Source: Affinirhizobium straminoryzae (lineage in GTDB: Bacteria; Pseudomonadota; Alphaproteobacteria; Rhizobiales; Rhizobiaceae). Taken from it: a stretch of 64,000 nt of DNA. The notes under the pieces were generated by a model. The model had not been told where the DNA came from and ran no database searches. It saw nothing but the letters and a program-made list of their open reading frames with translations. The stretch is taken from NCBI RefSeq assembly GCF_007004135.1, contig NZ_VJMG01000017.1:1-64000 (forward strand), given 5' to 3'. Each line of letters begins with the position of its first letter. Position 1 is the first letter of the stretch. Position numbers and translations under genes: made by a program. This document shows, piece after piece, positions 34,933 through 42,871 of the stretch.

Positions 34933-36792
34933 TCACGCGGTCCAGTCGAAATAGGCCTTGAGGTTCACGAATTGGCACCGCGTCTGGCGGCCGGCCACGG
35001 TCACGCGGTTCTCTGTCATGCCGGCCTTCACCTGCTCCGGCTGCAGGATGATCTCGGGCGGCCCCCGTCGCAGGGCGAACTTCCACGGGCCATTGCCGTT
35101 CCTGGCGCCGAAGGGCGTGTCGAGCAGCGCCTTGCCGATCGTGCGGCTGCTGTTGGGTATGCAGAGGATCGGCTCTTCCGTCGTGCCCATCACCGCGAGA
35201 TCTGCGGCCGCCAGCTTGGCGCGGGCTTCCTTGATCTCCTCGTCCGGCATGGTCGGCTTGATGCGGGCCAGTTCCTGCGCCACCGTGCGCCGCTGGCCGC
35301 CGCTGAAGGCCTCGATATGGCTGGTCATGATGGCGTCCAGCGCCTGCTTCCAGGCCGGCTCCGTTCCCTCGAGCTCGGGCAGGGAGGAAGGCTTCAGCAT
35401 TGCGCCCCACTGGTGGCGCTCGTCGCAGGGCAGGCCGAGCTCCCGCAGCCCGCGATCGCCGATCATCACATCGGCCAGCGCCAGGAAGGCGCCGAACGTC
35501 TTCTGGCCGCGGCTGTTGTGGCCAGCCTCCCGCAGAATGGCGTAGTAATCGTCGAGCCGGTAATCGAGCTCTTCCCAGTTATCAGCCAGAATGCGCAGCA
35601 GCCGCGGGCCCACTGTCTCGGCCGCCTTCAGCGTCGGCGCCTTGTTGCTGGTCACCTGCAGCGGCCGCAGCTGGATGATGGCCATGCGGGTGAGTGATGC
35701 CGGGGGCAGGGGTGGCGGGTTGATGCCGGAGAAGAGGAAGCTGCTCTGCGCCTCGAATTCCACGCCCTTGTGGTTCTGGCCGCCGCGGATCCTTACGGAA
35801 CCGCTGGCCGCGTCGCGCGCCATCTTGATGATCTTCTGTGTCTGCTCCGGGGCCTCGTCGCCTTCCATCTCGTCGATGGCGATCGGCAGGCTGTCATGGC
35901 CCACCAGCTGATAAAGGCCCGCCTCGCTGGCATTGGTGGTCGAGATCATCATGCGCCCCAGAATGGCGCGAAACAGCCCATGTCGGCCGATGAGCTCGGA
36001 TTTACCCGTGCCGGCGTCGCCAGTGATGAAGATCGAGGGTCGCCATTCCAGCGCGCCGCCCAGCATGGCAATGCCGATCCACCCCAGCAGGATCATGGCG
36101 TCCAGGTCGCCGCGCTCGAAATTCCAGGTCCGCAGCATGCGGAAAATCTCGGGCGCCGGGTTGTCCTGGTCCTCCACCTTGTGCGCCCAGGGTGCCAGGC
36201 TCGGCGGCCGCCGGGCGTAGAAAAATCCGTCGCGCTCGCCCGTGTCGTCGATGTCGCCATCGACCCACAGATGATCGCCGCAATGCAGGATCAGCTTGCC
36301 CCGGGTATCGCGCCAGGCGCCGCGCCCGCGCACCATGTCGGTCATCGTCCAGGCGCCGCGCTCCCGGCAGGCGGAAAACAGGTCGCGCCGCACCCGCTCG
36401 GCCTTGAAGCCGGGGTCCACGCGCATCTTTTTCGGCTCCTTGGCCGGCCATGCCCAGTAAAGAAAGTCCTCGTGCCCGGCAAAAAGCTTCTGGATCCGCT
36501 CCACGCCGAGCGCCCCATCGCCGGTATTGAACACCTGGCCCATCGTGTCCTCGAAGAAGAAATTCTCGCCGTCATAGCCCAGCGGCCGCACCGGGCAGTT
36601 TTCCGGCAGATATCCGGTGGCATCCACGCGCCCCGCCTCGCGCCACTCGCCGGGCATGATGCCGTCCAGCGCGCTGCCGGGGGCAGGATAGGGGGCGGCG
36701 CGACGCCGCTCCGCCAGGCGCACGCGGTTATGCGCCCCCGCAATCAAACCGCTCACCTTCCGCGTTCCGCCCTGTGGTTCCTGGCTCGTCAT
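34933..36792 (-). CDS. Phage replicative helicase-like ATPase
   Basis: 619 residues. An ATPase core lies in the middle: Walker A GDAGTGKS at 258-265 and Walker B LPIAIDEMEGD around 302-312, then a sensor-like SSFLFSGINPPPLPPASLTRMAII typical of phage AAA/D5-type helicases. The N-terminal 200 residues carry several Trp/Gly-rich stretches of a primase-associated type. The C-terminal 100 residues look like a separate winged region. It pairs with the primase gene at 38070-39149 and would unwind phage DNA using the host polymerase. SD AGGGGATGA precedes the ATG. Confidence 0.78.
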   Translation of the reverse strand: MTSQEPQGGTRKVSGLIAGAHNRVRLAERRRAAPYPAPGSALDGIMPGEWREAGRVDATGYLPENCPVRPLGYDGENFFFEDTMGQVFNTGDGALGVERIQKLFAGHEDFLYWAWPAKEPKKMRVDPGFKAERVRRDLFSACRERGAWTMTDMVRGRGAWRDTRGKLILHCGDHLWVDGDIDDTGERDGFFYARRPPSLAPWAHKVEDQDNPAPEIFRMLRTWNFERGDLDAMILLGWIGIAMLGGALEWRPSIFITGDAGTGKSELIGRHGLFRAILGRMMISTTNASEAGLYQLVGHDSLPIAIDEMEGDEAPEQTQKIIKMARDAASGSVRIRGGQNHKGVEFEAQSSFLFSGINPPPLPPASLTRMAIIQLRPLQVTSNKAPTLKAAETVGPRLLRILADNWEELDYRLDDYYAILREAGHNSRGQKTFGAFLALADVMIGDRGLRELGLPCDERHQWGAMLKPSSLPELEGTEPAWKQALDAIMTSHIEAFSGGQRRTVAQELARIKPTMPDEEIKEARAKLAAADLAVMGTTEEPILCIPNSSRTIGKALLDTPFGARNGNGPWKFALRRGPPEIILQPEQVKAGMTENRVTVAGRQTRCQFVNLKAYFDWTA

Positions 36793-36811
36793 AATTTTTT
36801 TTCATCCCCTG

Positions 36812-36841
36812 CCGGAAAGCGGGCCAAAACCCGCCTTCCGG
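36812..36841 (-). promoter_or_regulatory. Leader hairpin upstream of the helicase gene
   Basis: CCGGAAAGCGGG (36812-36823) pairs with CCCGCCTTCCGG (36830-36841), one mismatch, 6-base loop. On the minus strand it precedes the helicase ribosome site by only a few bases and lacks a T-run, so an RNA-stability or processing element is more likely than a terminator. Confidence 0.4.
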
Positions 36842-36862
36842 TTGACTTTTCGGATACCGATT

Positions 36863-37765
36863 TTAGTTCGCTGATTTGGCCCTGGCCGGCTTTTTGCCGC
36901 CCGTGGCCGTCGTCGTGGCGTCCTCGGCCGGGGCGATCACCGCCCCAGCGCCATCATCGCCCTGCAGCGTTTCCGGCGACCCTGCTTCGCCAGCCGCAGA
37001 AACACCTGCGACGTGTGCTTGAGCATCAGCCTCGGTCGATCCTGCATCACCGCCAGCGCAAACAGCCGGCGGTGTCGCCGCAGCTGCCGTGCCCGGATTG
37101 CCCGCTGCCTGTCCCGCATCTGCAGCTTCTTCTTCATGCTCGCTCTCCTTCTGCTGGGTCATCGCCTGGCCGATCGCGATCGCGGCCGCCATGGCCACCA
37201 CGTCGCCGGGGTTGGGTGCCGGCCGGATCTCCTGCCATTCGCCCAAGGGCGCCGGCCTGTTCTGCACCTCGATCTCCCGCGCCGCCCGCTCGGCCGCCTC
37301 GAGCAGATACTGCCGCTGGTAGGGCTCCTGGTCCCCCAGCGAGCCGTGCGGCTCGAAAATGCTGTCTTCCAGCTTCAGGGGCTTGGCGCTTTCCTGCTGC
37401 GCGGCAATTGCCGCCGCATCCGCCAGCCGCTTGCGCTCGTCGCGGATCAGCCCGAAGGCATGCTTCGCTGTCACCGTGAACAGATCATAGGCCCAGCCCC
37501 GGGCGCGCTCGGCGTCCAGGCTGGCATCCACGGTGCTGATGCCCTGCAGTTCCGCGAAGGTCATCAGCTGGCCGGGCACCAGGTCGCGGCCGCAGGCATA
37601 ATCCCCCAGCGTCAGCGCCGCATGCTGAATGGCCTCGATGTCCTTCTGGTCGATCTCCGGGGAAATCCAGCAATCGCCATCCTGCAGAATGGCGAAGAAC
37701 TGCCCGGCGGCCATATGGCCGACGGCGGCGGCAATCTCGATCGCGTCGATGTCGTGGATGTTCAT
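36863..37765 (-). CDS. Phage protein of unknown function, Ala-rich tail
   Basis: 300 residues from the ATG at 37765 (ATGA overlap with the previous stop). The first 170 residues look folded (HDIDAIEIAAAVGHMAAGQFFAILQDGDCW; WAYDLFTVTAKHAFGLIRDERKRLADA). The last 110 are low-complexity Ala/Gly/Glu with a basic end (GGKKPARAKSAN). No family is recognised. It sits between primase and helicase and may assist replication. Confidence 0.55.
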   Translation of the reverse strand: MNIHDIDAIEIAAAVGHMAAGQFFAILQDGDCWISPEIDQKDIEAIQHAALTLGDYACGRDLVPGQLMTFAELQGISTVDASLDAERARGWAYDLFTVTAKHAFGLIRDERKRLADAAAIAAQQESAKPLKLEDSIFEPHGSLGDQEPYQRQYLLEAAERAAREIEVQNRPAPLGEWQEIRPAPNPGDVVAMAAAIAIGQAMTQQKESEHEEEAADAGQAAGNPGTAAAATPPAVCAGGDAGSTEADAQAHVAGVSAAGEAGSPETLQGDDGAGAVIAPAEDATTTATGGKKPARAKSAN

Positions 37766-38076
37766 GCGGCACCTGCCGCCAGCTGGCACTTGAGGCGGTA
37801 GCCTTCGAACGCCCAGATCTTGTTCCGGGCGTTCTCTCTGGCGATCTTGCGGCCGATCTCCTCGTCGAAGTTTTCCGGGCTGGCGGCGGCACTTTCGCCA
37901 GTCACGTTGAAGCCGTTCTGCAGCGTCAGGCAGCAGACCGTCAGCGTGGTTTCGGCGAACACATGATACTGCTCGGAGCGAATGGCAGCATCGATGTCTG
38001 CCGGCGTCAGCCTGGGCGCCGTCAGACCCTTCCGCTGGATTTCGCGCTCAATTTCGGTTTCCGAATTCATCACCAT
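37762..38076 (-). CDS. N4 gp49 / Sf6 gp66 family protein
   Basis: 104 residues. The segment APRLTPADIDAAIRSEQYHVF followed by CCLTLQNGFNVTGESA, and IGRKIARENARNKIWAFEGY near the end, are the signature of this widespread small phage family. Function unknown; members occur in early regions of unrelated phages. The ATG at 38076 or the one at 38070 (TGATG with the primase stop) could be the start. Confidence 0.85.
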   Translation of the reverse strand: MVMNSETEIEREIQRKGLTAPRLTPADIDAAIRSEQYHVFAETTLTVCCLTLQNGFNVTGESAAASPENFDEEIGRKIARENARNKIWAFEGYRLKCQLAAGAA

Positions 38077-39149
38077 TCTCCTGAATTGATCGCGTCGTTG
38101 AGGTCTTTTCCCCAGGCGGCCGGCACCGCGATCACTTCCACCGGCTTCCCGAAGCTCTTGAGACGGGCGATCGCGCGGTTAAACAGCGCGGTCGCCTGGG
38201 GCTTGCCCCAGTCGTTGTCCTTGAAAACGATCCATGAACTGATGGCCGCGTGGTCAGGCACGGTCAGCAGGCCGGAAAGGCTGCCGGCCGCCCAGAAGCG
38301 CAGCGCCGGCTCGGCAATGGCGCCGGTCAATCCGTCCTCGATGCCTTCCGTCACGCCGGCAGGCCCGCGAATGCCGGCGCTCACCGCCTGTTCCGGCGAA
38401 AGCCCGCTCGGCCCGTTGGTGAGGCGGATGACGAGGCCGGACGTTTCCGGAAACATCATCTTTGCCTTTTCCACGGGTGCCTTGCCGCGCCCGTCCGCCG
38501 CCAGGAACGTGTAATGGTTGGCGCCGGGCTTGCCCTGATGATCCACCATGGCGGAGATCATCGCGGGGAATGTCGGTCTGGCCTCCTCCCGCCAGTATTC
38601 GCAGGCCGGATGAAACCGGATCGAGCGCCCCAGCGCCGGCACCAGGTCCAGCGACACGCCCCGGCTGGCGAGATAGGCTTCCACCGGGGTTCCCTGCAGC
38701 TGCTCCTGGCACGAATAGAAAAACTTCCGCGACCGATCGCGCGCCTTCTCCCGCCGCCTGTCATCGCGTGCCTGGGCGGCCGCCCGGCGGCTTTTCGCCT
38801 CCGCAGCGGCCTTCTCCCGCATCTTCGGGTCCATCTGCTTCAGGCCGTAGCGATCCTCGATCCAGGCCAGCGCCGTCATGCGGCTGTCGTCGGACACGAT
38901 GCCCGTCAGCGCAAAGGCCACGAGATCGATGGCATCGCCCTTTTCGCCGGAAACAAAATCCTTCCAGCCGCCGCGCCGGTCGCCGCGCACCCACACCACC
39001 ATCTGGCTCTCGCGCGATTTGGCGCGGTATGGGTTGCGCACACCCCAGGTGCCCCCCTTCAGGTGTCGGCGTGAAGCATGCAGCAGCTCCTCGACGATGC
39101 TTTCGAGATCGGAAACGACACGGTCCTTGGCGACGGAAAACCGGCTCAT
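38070..39149 (-). CDS. Phage DNA primase (Toprim domain)
   Basis: 359 residues. The N-terminal part (residues 30-100: GGTWGVRNPYRAKSRESQMVVWVRGDRRGGWKDF) resembles a CHC2-like DNA-binding region without the zinc cysteines. A charged linker (110-145) follows. The Toprim-like C-terminal half has VTEGIEDGL (metal Glu) and SWIVFKDNDWGK (the D-x-D-like metal site). It makes primers for phage DNA synthesis, together with the ATPase at 34933-36792. It is coupled to the following gp49-like gene. Confidence 0.82.
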   Translation of the reverse strand: MSRFSVAKDRVVSDLESIVEELLHASRRHLKGGTWGVRNPYRAKSRESQMVVWVRGDRRGGWKDFVSGEKGDAIDLVAFALTGIVSDDSRMTALAWIEDRYGLKQMDPKMREKAAAEAKSRRAAAQARDDRRREKARDRSRKFFYSCQEQLQGTPVEAYLASRGVSLDLVPALGRSIRFHPACEYWREEARPTFPAMISAMVDHQGKPGANHYTFLAADGRGKAPVEKAKMMFPETSGLVIRLTNGPSGLSPEQAVSAGIRGPAGVTEGIEDGLTGAIAEPALRFWAAGSLSGLLTVPDHAAISSWIVFKDNDWGKPQATALFNRAIARLKSFGKPVEVIAVPAAWGKDLNDAINSGEW

Positions 39150-39451
39150 TCAGGCACCGGCAGGGCGTAAAGTTGCCCCCCCCCGTCAAGTTCTGAAAAC
39201 AGGTCGTCGCGGCGCGATACCACCAGCCCGGCAGCAATCAGCATGCGGCCGGCGCTCGGCGCCACCGCGCGGCCGTCGGGATGCGTGGTGTAAAGATAGC
39301 CCCCGCCATTCACCGCCTCCGGCGCCTGGGAGGACTGGCGCATCAGCAGCACGCCCTTGCGGCGCATGCGCTCCAGCACCGCCGCCGCGCGCTTTCCGAT
39401 CCTCGGGCCAGCCTTGGGACCATTTTGGAAATCTGTCTTGCGCCTGCCCAT
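39146..39451 (-). CDS. Phage early protein of unknown function
   Basis: 101 residues; basic N-terminus (MGRRKTDFQNGPKAGPRIGKR), then a region suggestive of a small winged-helix (VLERMRRKGVLLMRQ ... GRMLIAAGLVVSRRDDLF). ATGA overlap with the primase start. It may bind DNA; no family is recognised. Confidence 0.5.
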   Translation of the reverse strand: MGRRKTDFQNGPKAGPRIGKRAAAVLERMRRKGVLLMRQSSQAPEAVNGGGYLYTTHPDGRAVAPSAGRMLIAAGLVVSRRDDLFSELDGGGQLYALPVPE

Positions 39452-39452
39452 C

Positions 39453-39728
39453 TCACTCTCCCAGAATGGCGCGCTCGATCCTGCTCAGCGCGGCGTCGAA
39501 ATCGGGGTTGTCGCGGCGCTCCTCGGCGGCCGCCAGCAGCTTGGAAACATTCTGCTTCGTGCAGGCCGCCACCTCCGCCGCCAGCACCTGGGGCACATTG
39601 CACCCGGTCACCAGCAGATAGAGCTCGGCCGCGCGCCGGTCGGCGTGCCGGATAGCCGAGGCTTCCACCGCCGCCCGGATGCCCTTCAGCGCAATGCGCG
39701 CGGCCTCTCGCATTTTCGCGCCCGTCAT
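39453..39728 (-). CDS. Small helical phage protein, possible DNA-binding
   Basis: 91 residues, all-helical. VLAAEVAACTKQNVSKLLAAAEERRD looks like a helix-turn-helix with the recognition helix TKQNVSKLLAAA. It ends DAALSRIERAILGE. ATGA overlap with the upstream gene. Likely an early regulator, but not a named family. Confidence 0.5.
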   Translation of the reverse strand: MTGAKMREAARIALKGIRAAVEASAIRHADRRAAELYLLVTGCNVPQVLAAEVAACTKQNVSKLLAAAEERRDNPDFDAALSRIERAILGE

Positions 39729-39973
39729 GCCTCGCTCCCGTCGAACAGGCGCTCGGCATTGCGCAGCCGCTGCTCGGCCGTGCGCAGGCCATAGCGCAGC
39801 GCTTGGAGCTTCGATTGAAAGGCGAGGCCGGAGGCGCGCATGCCGTAATAGGTCGAGCGCGCAATGCCGGCGGCGATGTACAGATCCTCATGGGAAATCT
39901 TCAGCTCGAGGCGCTTTGCCTCGATGCGCGAAAGCTCGGCCGATACCTCGATGCGATAGGTCCGTTTCGACAT
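39725..39973 (-). CDS. Small HTH phage protein
   Basis: 82 residues from the ATG at 39973 (MSKRTYRIEV). A helix-turn-helix is visible at about residues 25-48 (ISHEDLYIAAGIARSTYYGMR), where ARSTYY would be the recognition helix. The rest is a charged helix. Probably a DNA-binding accessory of the early region. Confidence 0.55.
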   Translation of the reverse strand: MSKRTYRIEVSAELSRIEAKRLELKISHEDLYIAAGIARSTYYGMRASGLAFQSKLQALRYGLRTAEQRLRNAERLFDGSEA

Positions 39974-40071
39974 GCTGTTCCTGCTGGTCTGATAGGGGCG
40001 GCCGGTACAACGGACAGATCCGGCCGCGATCGAAGGCGCCGCCGGCACGATGCCGGCAGCCATGGCAAGCG

Positions 40072-40374
40072 TCAGGCGTCGATCTCGTCGGTGCCCGGCA
40101 GATGGGCCGCAATGGCCCGCAGCGTCGCCAGCACATTCAGCGCCTCTGTTGTGCGCACCGGGTAGCCGTTCTGCTGCGGCGCCCGCATCGTGAAAAGCAC
40201 ATGGTCCAGATGCTCGATGCCCAGCAGGAAGCCCCGCGTGCGCAAGCGCGAACGGATGGCAAACTCATAGGTCAGCAGCTTGGAAAGCGGGCAGGTCAGC
40301 AGCCATTCCGCACACTCCTGGTGCGTGCGGCAATTGTGCAACTGCTCGATCTCCTCGACGAGGGCGTTGCTCAT
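40072..40374 (-). CDS. Phage early protein of unknown function
   Basis: 100 residues from the ATG at 40374 (ATGA overlap). Helical, with three cysteine/histidine-containing stretches (LHNCRTHQECAEWLLTCP), which might bind a metal but without a recognised spacing. The first 30 residues resemble short phage proteins of the 'QLHNCR..EC..WLL..P' kind. Confidence 0.5.
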   Translation of the reverse strand: MSNALVEEIEQLHNCRTHQECAEWLLTCPLSKLLTYEFAIRSRLRTRGFLLGIEHLDHVLFTMRAPQQNGYPVRTTEALNVLATLRAIAAHLPGTDEIDA

Positions 40375-40751
40375 GCCGCACCGCCTTTTGCAGCCGGAAC
40401 GCAGTCCGCCGCGATGATGTTCTGATACATGGAGAGAAAGCCGAACCTGTAGCCCGAGAGCGTCACGCGGCACGTGGCGCCAATTTTGATGCCGCTGTAG
40501 ACGGTCATCGCAATGAAATGCCCGTTCCAGAGGCTGTCCTCGACGACATAAACCTCGTCGTCCGAGTAAACGAAATTCTTGAACGTGGTCGATGTCTTGC
40601 GATCGCTGTCGGATGTGACCTTTGTCAGCCGCTCTTTGCCCTGCACGCGGATGGTCTTCTGTTCGATATGCGTCTGGATCGCGTAGCTGGCGCCAAGCAA
40701 AGCGACCACCAGCATCGGGACAACGGCAACGCCTATGATTTTCGCGATCAT
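40371..40751 (-). CDS. Small membrane-anchored phage protein
   Basis: 126 residues from the ATG at 40751. One N-terminal transmembrane helix (residues 2-24, KIIGVAVVPMLVVALLGASYAI), then a periplasmic beta-rich domain containing EQKTIRVQGKERLTKVTSDSDRK, a pattern seen in small phage and Rhizobiales membrane proteins, and two cysteines (ATCRVTLSGY, AADCVPAA). Role unknown. Confidence 0.6.
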   Translation of the reverse strand: MIAKIIGVAVVPMLVVALLGASYAIQTHIEQKTIRVQGKERLTKVTSDSDRKTSTTFKNFVYSDDEVYVVEDSLWNGHFIAMTVYSGIKIGATCRVTLSGYRFGFLSMYQNIIAADCVPAAKGGAA

Positions 40752-41269
40752 GCCGCACCGCCTTCCTTGGCACTGCGCGCCTCGGCACGATCGATGCATT
40801 CGATTGCGGCGATCAGCAGTGCTGCAGCCCGCACAAGGTTTTCCCGGTGGGACTTGCTTTTGAACCATTTCATGGGCCAGGCCCAAACTGCGGAGAACCA
40901 CCACAGAGGCCCTTGGGGCTGGCACTTGTAGAGCGCATAGGAGGCAGCAGCCCGCTCAAGCTCGCCGTGCTGATAACGATCGTCGTGATCCGGAGAGAAT
41001 TTCTCGTCCTGCACCTGCCGCCGCCGTTCGAGCAGAACGTCAAGCGCGGCCTTGCTCTGCCCTTCCGTCGCATTCAGGCGGCGGGCAATCTCGTCTGCAA
41101 CTTTGTCTGGCTGCGCTACCCAATCAGTCAGCTGCAGCACCGGAAACGTCATGCTGACGGCTTTCCTGCCATCCGGAAGCGTTTTCCCCTTGGGCGCCGG
41201 GTCGTAGCGCAAAATCTGCGGCGGATAGTAATTCTGGTTGCTTTCTGCAGTCCAAAGGGCGTCGCTCAT
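40748..41269 (-). CDS. Phage early protein with a conserved C-terminal phage motif
   Basis: 173 residues from the ATG at 41269 (ATGA overlap). The C-terminal half, QHGELERAAASYALYK then WPMKWFKSKSHRENLVRAAALLIAAIECIDRAE, matches a motif repeated in many unrelated phage early proteins, where it follows variable N-terminal parts. Function not established to my knowledge. Confidence 0.55.
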   Translation of the reverse strand: MSDALWTAESNQNYYPPQILRYDPAPKGKTLPDGRKAVSMTFPVLQLTDWVAQPDKVADEIARRLNATEGQSKAALDVLLERRRQVQDEKFSPDHDDRYQHGELERAAASYALYKCQPQGPLWWFSAVWAWPMKWFKSKSHRENLVRAAALLIAAIECIDRAEARSAKEGGAA

Positions 41270-42084
41270 GCCTTCACCCCGATCGTGATCTGGTTGGTCT
41301 GCAGGCCCTTGTTGTAGATTTCGGTCAGGGCCTTCGCGAGCGCCAGCGGGGCATCGCCGCCGCCCATCTTGCGCAGGGCTTCCGCATCTGCCGTCAGGAT
41401 CTTGCGATCCTTGCCGATCAGCTTCGTCACCATCCGTTCTTCGGAAATGATCTCGCGATTGTTGCGATAGAGCCGGGCGAGCGCCTGGATCATCGTTCCG
41501 TTCAGCGCGCCGTTGTCCTTCTGCCAGGCGCTGCGCAGCGTGCGGCAGGCGGCCGTCACTGCCGCATCGCCATAGCTTTCCAGCGCGCGCCCAATGGCGC
41601 CGATCGACGAGGTCCGATTTGGCGCGGGCGATTTCGTGCCCGGCGGCACCACCTCGCAACCGGCCTCCTCCAGCACGGCGCAAATGCGCATCATCGCCTC
41701 GTCGCCTGCTTCGATCCCCGCCCAGTATTTCTCCACGGTGGAAATGGCGCTGCGGTTGATGTTCACACCCAGAAAATGCTGCGCCTCTTCATAGGCGGCC
41801 TCGAGCTCGACGATGACGGCCGGCACCCCGGCAATGTGTGGGTGCTTCTTCGCCGCTTCGAGCCGATGCTGGCCGTCATAGACGGTGTAACCTCCCTCCG
41901 GCTGGCGAACCAGCATCAGAGCGCCGAACTGCGCCCAGGTGAAATCGCGCAGGATCTGCGCCACCCGCTTCGGCTTCAGCGGCCGCTGATAGCTCGCATC
42001 GACGCGGATCTCGGACAGGGGAACGATCGCCATCTCGGGCGGCTCGCCAACGTCCAGGTTGATCAAGGGCATTGCATTCATCAC
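41266..42084 (-). CDS. ParB/Srx-like nuclease-fold phage protein
   Basis: 272 residues. The N-terminal domain is ParB-like: SEIRVDASYQRPLKPKRVAQILRDF, then GGYTVYDGQHRLEAAKK, in which DGQHR is the nucleotide-binding loop of the ParB/sulfiredoxin fold. The C-terminal 150 residues are helical and lack the ParB HTH. It is probably a DNA-binding or nucleotide-hydrolysing early protein rather than a partition protein, since no parA gene or parS cluster is seen. Confidence 0.7.
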   Translation of the reverse strand: MMNAMPLINLDVGEPPEMAIVPLSEIRVDASYQRPLKPKRVAQILRDFTWAQFGALMLVRQPEGGYTVYDGQHRLEAAKKHPHIAGVPAVIVELEAAYEEAQHFLGVNINRSAISTVEKYWAGIEAGDEAMMRICAVLEEAGCEVVPPGTKSPAPNRTSSIGAIGRALESYGDAAVTAACRTLRSAWQKDNGALNGTMIQALARLYRNNREIISEERMVTKLIGKDRKILTADAEALRKMGGGDAPLALAKALTEIYNKGLQTNQITIGVKA

Positions 42085-42362
42085 GCCACCTGCCTTTCCT
42101 CTTCGCGGCGCTGCCGCTGCTCGTCGTGAAATGCGCGTAACCCCTCCAGCGAAAGCGTGCCGTCATCGGCCGGCTCGATCTCGATCAGCACATGGCCGCC
42201 GGCGCGCCGGTACCCGGCAAAGCGCGCGCCCGGCCAGCCGCGCCGGCCGATCTCGGCCGTAAGGTCGTCGAGGAGGGTCTGGTGAAACGCCGTGTTGGCG
42301 GCAGGCTCCAAAGGCCCGCGTCCGCCATAGGCAATCAGAATGTCATCCGCCGCGCCGGCCAT
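42081..42362 (-). CDS. Phage early protein of unknown function
   Basis: 93 residues from the ATG at 42362, overlapping the stop of the membrane-protein reading frame upstream (TGATG). It contains FHQTLLDDLTAEIGRRGW and a strongly charged C-terminus (RAFHDEQRQRREEERQ). No family is recognised. Confidence 0.5.
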   Translation of the reverse strand: MAGAADDILIAYGGRGPLEPAANTAFHQTLLDDLTAEIGRRGWPGARFAGYRRAGGHVLIEIEPADDGTLSLEGLRAFHDEQRQRREEERQVA

Positions 42363-42548
42363 CACAGAGCCACCGCCAGCGAACCAAACACGACGACAAG
42401 CACGGCAAAGATGGCCGCGCCCGTCCAGTTGCTCACCTGCATCAGCACATCGCTGCAGGGCTCCATCAGCACCAGTACGGTGCGGCAGAAAAAAAACGAG
42501 CATGGCCCAGCACAGCAGGCCCAGCAAAAGATTGATGGCCATCTTCAT
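42362..42548 (-). pseudogene. Small two-helix membrane protein gene with a +1 frameshift in a T8 run
   Basis: The frame opens at the ATG at 42548 (MKMAINLLLGLLCWAMLVF) and is broken at a run of eight A on the plus strand (42489-42496). Removing one base joins it to a second frame that continues CRTVLVLMEPCSDVLMQ, contains a second hydrophobic helix (AAIFAVLVVVFGSLAVAL) and stops in TGATG with the next gene. Both ends fit the coupled operon exactly, so a 61-residue two-helix protein is the likely ancestral product. The shift may be a mutation, a slippage site or a base-calling error. Confidence 0.65.
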
Positions 42549-42760
42549 TGCATCCCCCTTGAAGCTTCATCCAGCGCGGCGCGGCGTTCTGCGATGAGTT
42601 CGTCGAGGGCGGTGCGCAGCTTTGCGAGCGTGCGCTCGCTCACGGTGCGGCGGCCGTTGCGGCGTGCCGCATAGGTCGTCTGGTGCACGCCGGCGCGTCG
42701 GCAAAGCTCGCTCGCGCTGACGCCGGCGAGCACGCGCTGCTTCTCAATCTCAGCAAACAT
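42545..42760 (-). CDS. Cro-like HTH regulator, first leftward gene
   Basis: 71 residues from the ATG at 42760, with an AAGGTGAT ribosome site; a TTG six bases upstream (42766) is in frame but less likely. A helix-turn-helix lies at residues 11-35 (AGVSASELCRRAGVHQTTYAARRNG), where HQTTYAARRNG holds the recognition helix. It is transcribed divergently from the cI-like gene, the position of cro. It would shut the lysogenic promoter and so commit the phage to lysis. Confidence 0.75.
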   Translation of the reverse strand: MFAEIEKQRVLAGVSASELCRRAGVHQTTYAARRNGRRTVSERTLAKLRTALDELIAERRAALDEASRGMQ

Positions 42761-42871
42761 CCGCAAATCACCTTGTCCAATTCACTGCACAATGGCATAA
42801 GCGAAATTGCTGATTATGCAAGGTGTATTTTAGTGACTGCGTTAGCACTTGCACAGATTAGTTTTGCGCGC
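42761..42871. promoter_or_regulatory. cro/cI divergent promoter and operator region
   Basis: 111 bases between the Cro-like and cI-like starts. It contains an imperfect palindrome GCATAA...TTATGC at 42795-42819 (25 bp), plus an inverted pair CACCTTG (42769-42775) and CAAGGTG (42818-42824) on either side of it. Both would overlap divergent promoters. A similar palindrome (ATAAGCA...TGCTTAT, 43637-43654) lies before the xis-like gene. The cI-like start has no obvious ribosome site. Confidence 0.65.

Noticed and set aside
41266..42084. Plasmid-type partition system from the ParB-like gene
   Set aside because: No ParA, no ParB HTH and no parS-like sites; the protein sits in a phage early operon.
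42683..42871. N-terminal extension of the repressor frame back to 42683
   Set aside because: It would overlap the Cro-like gene and cover the operator region. The HTH begins just after the ATG at 42872.
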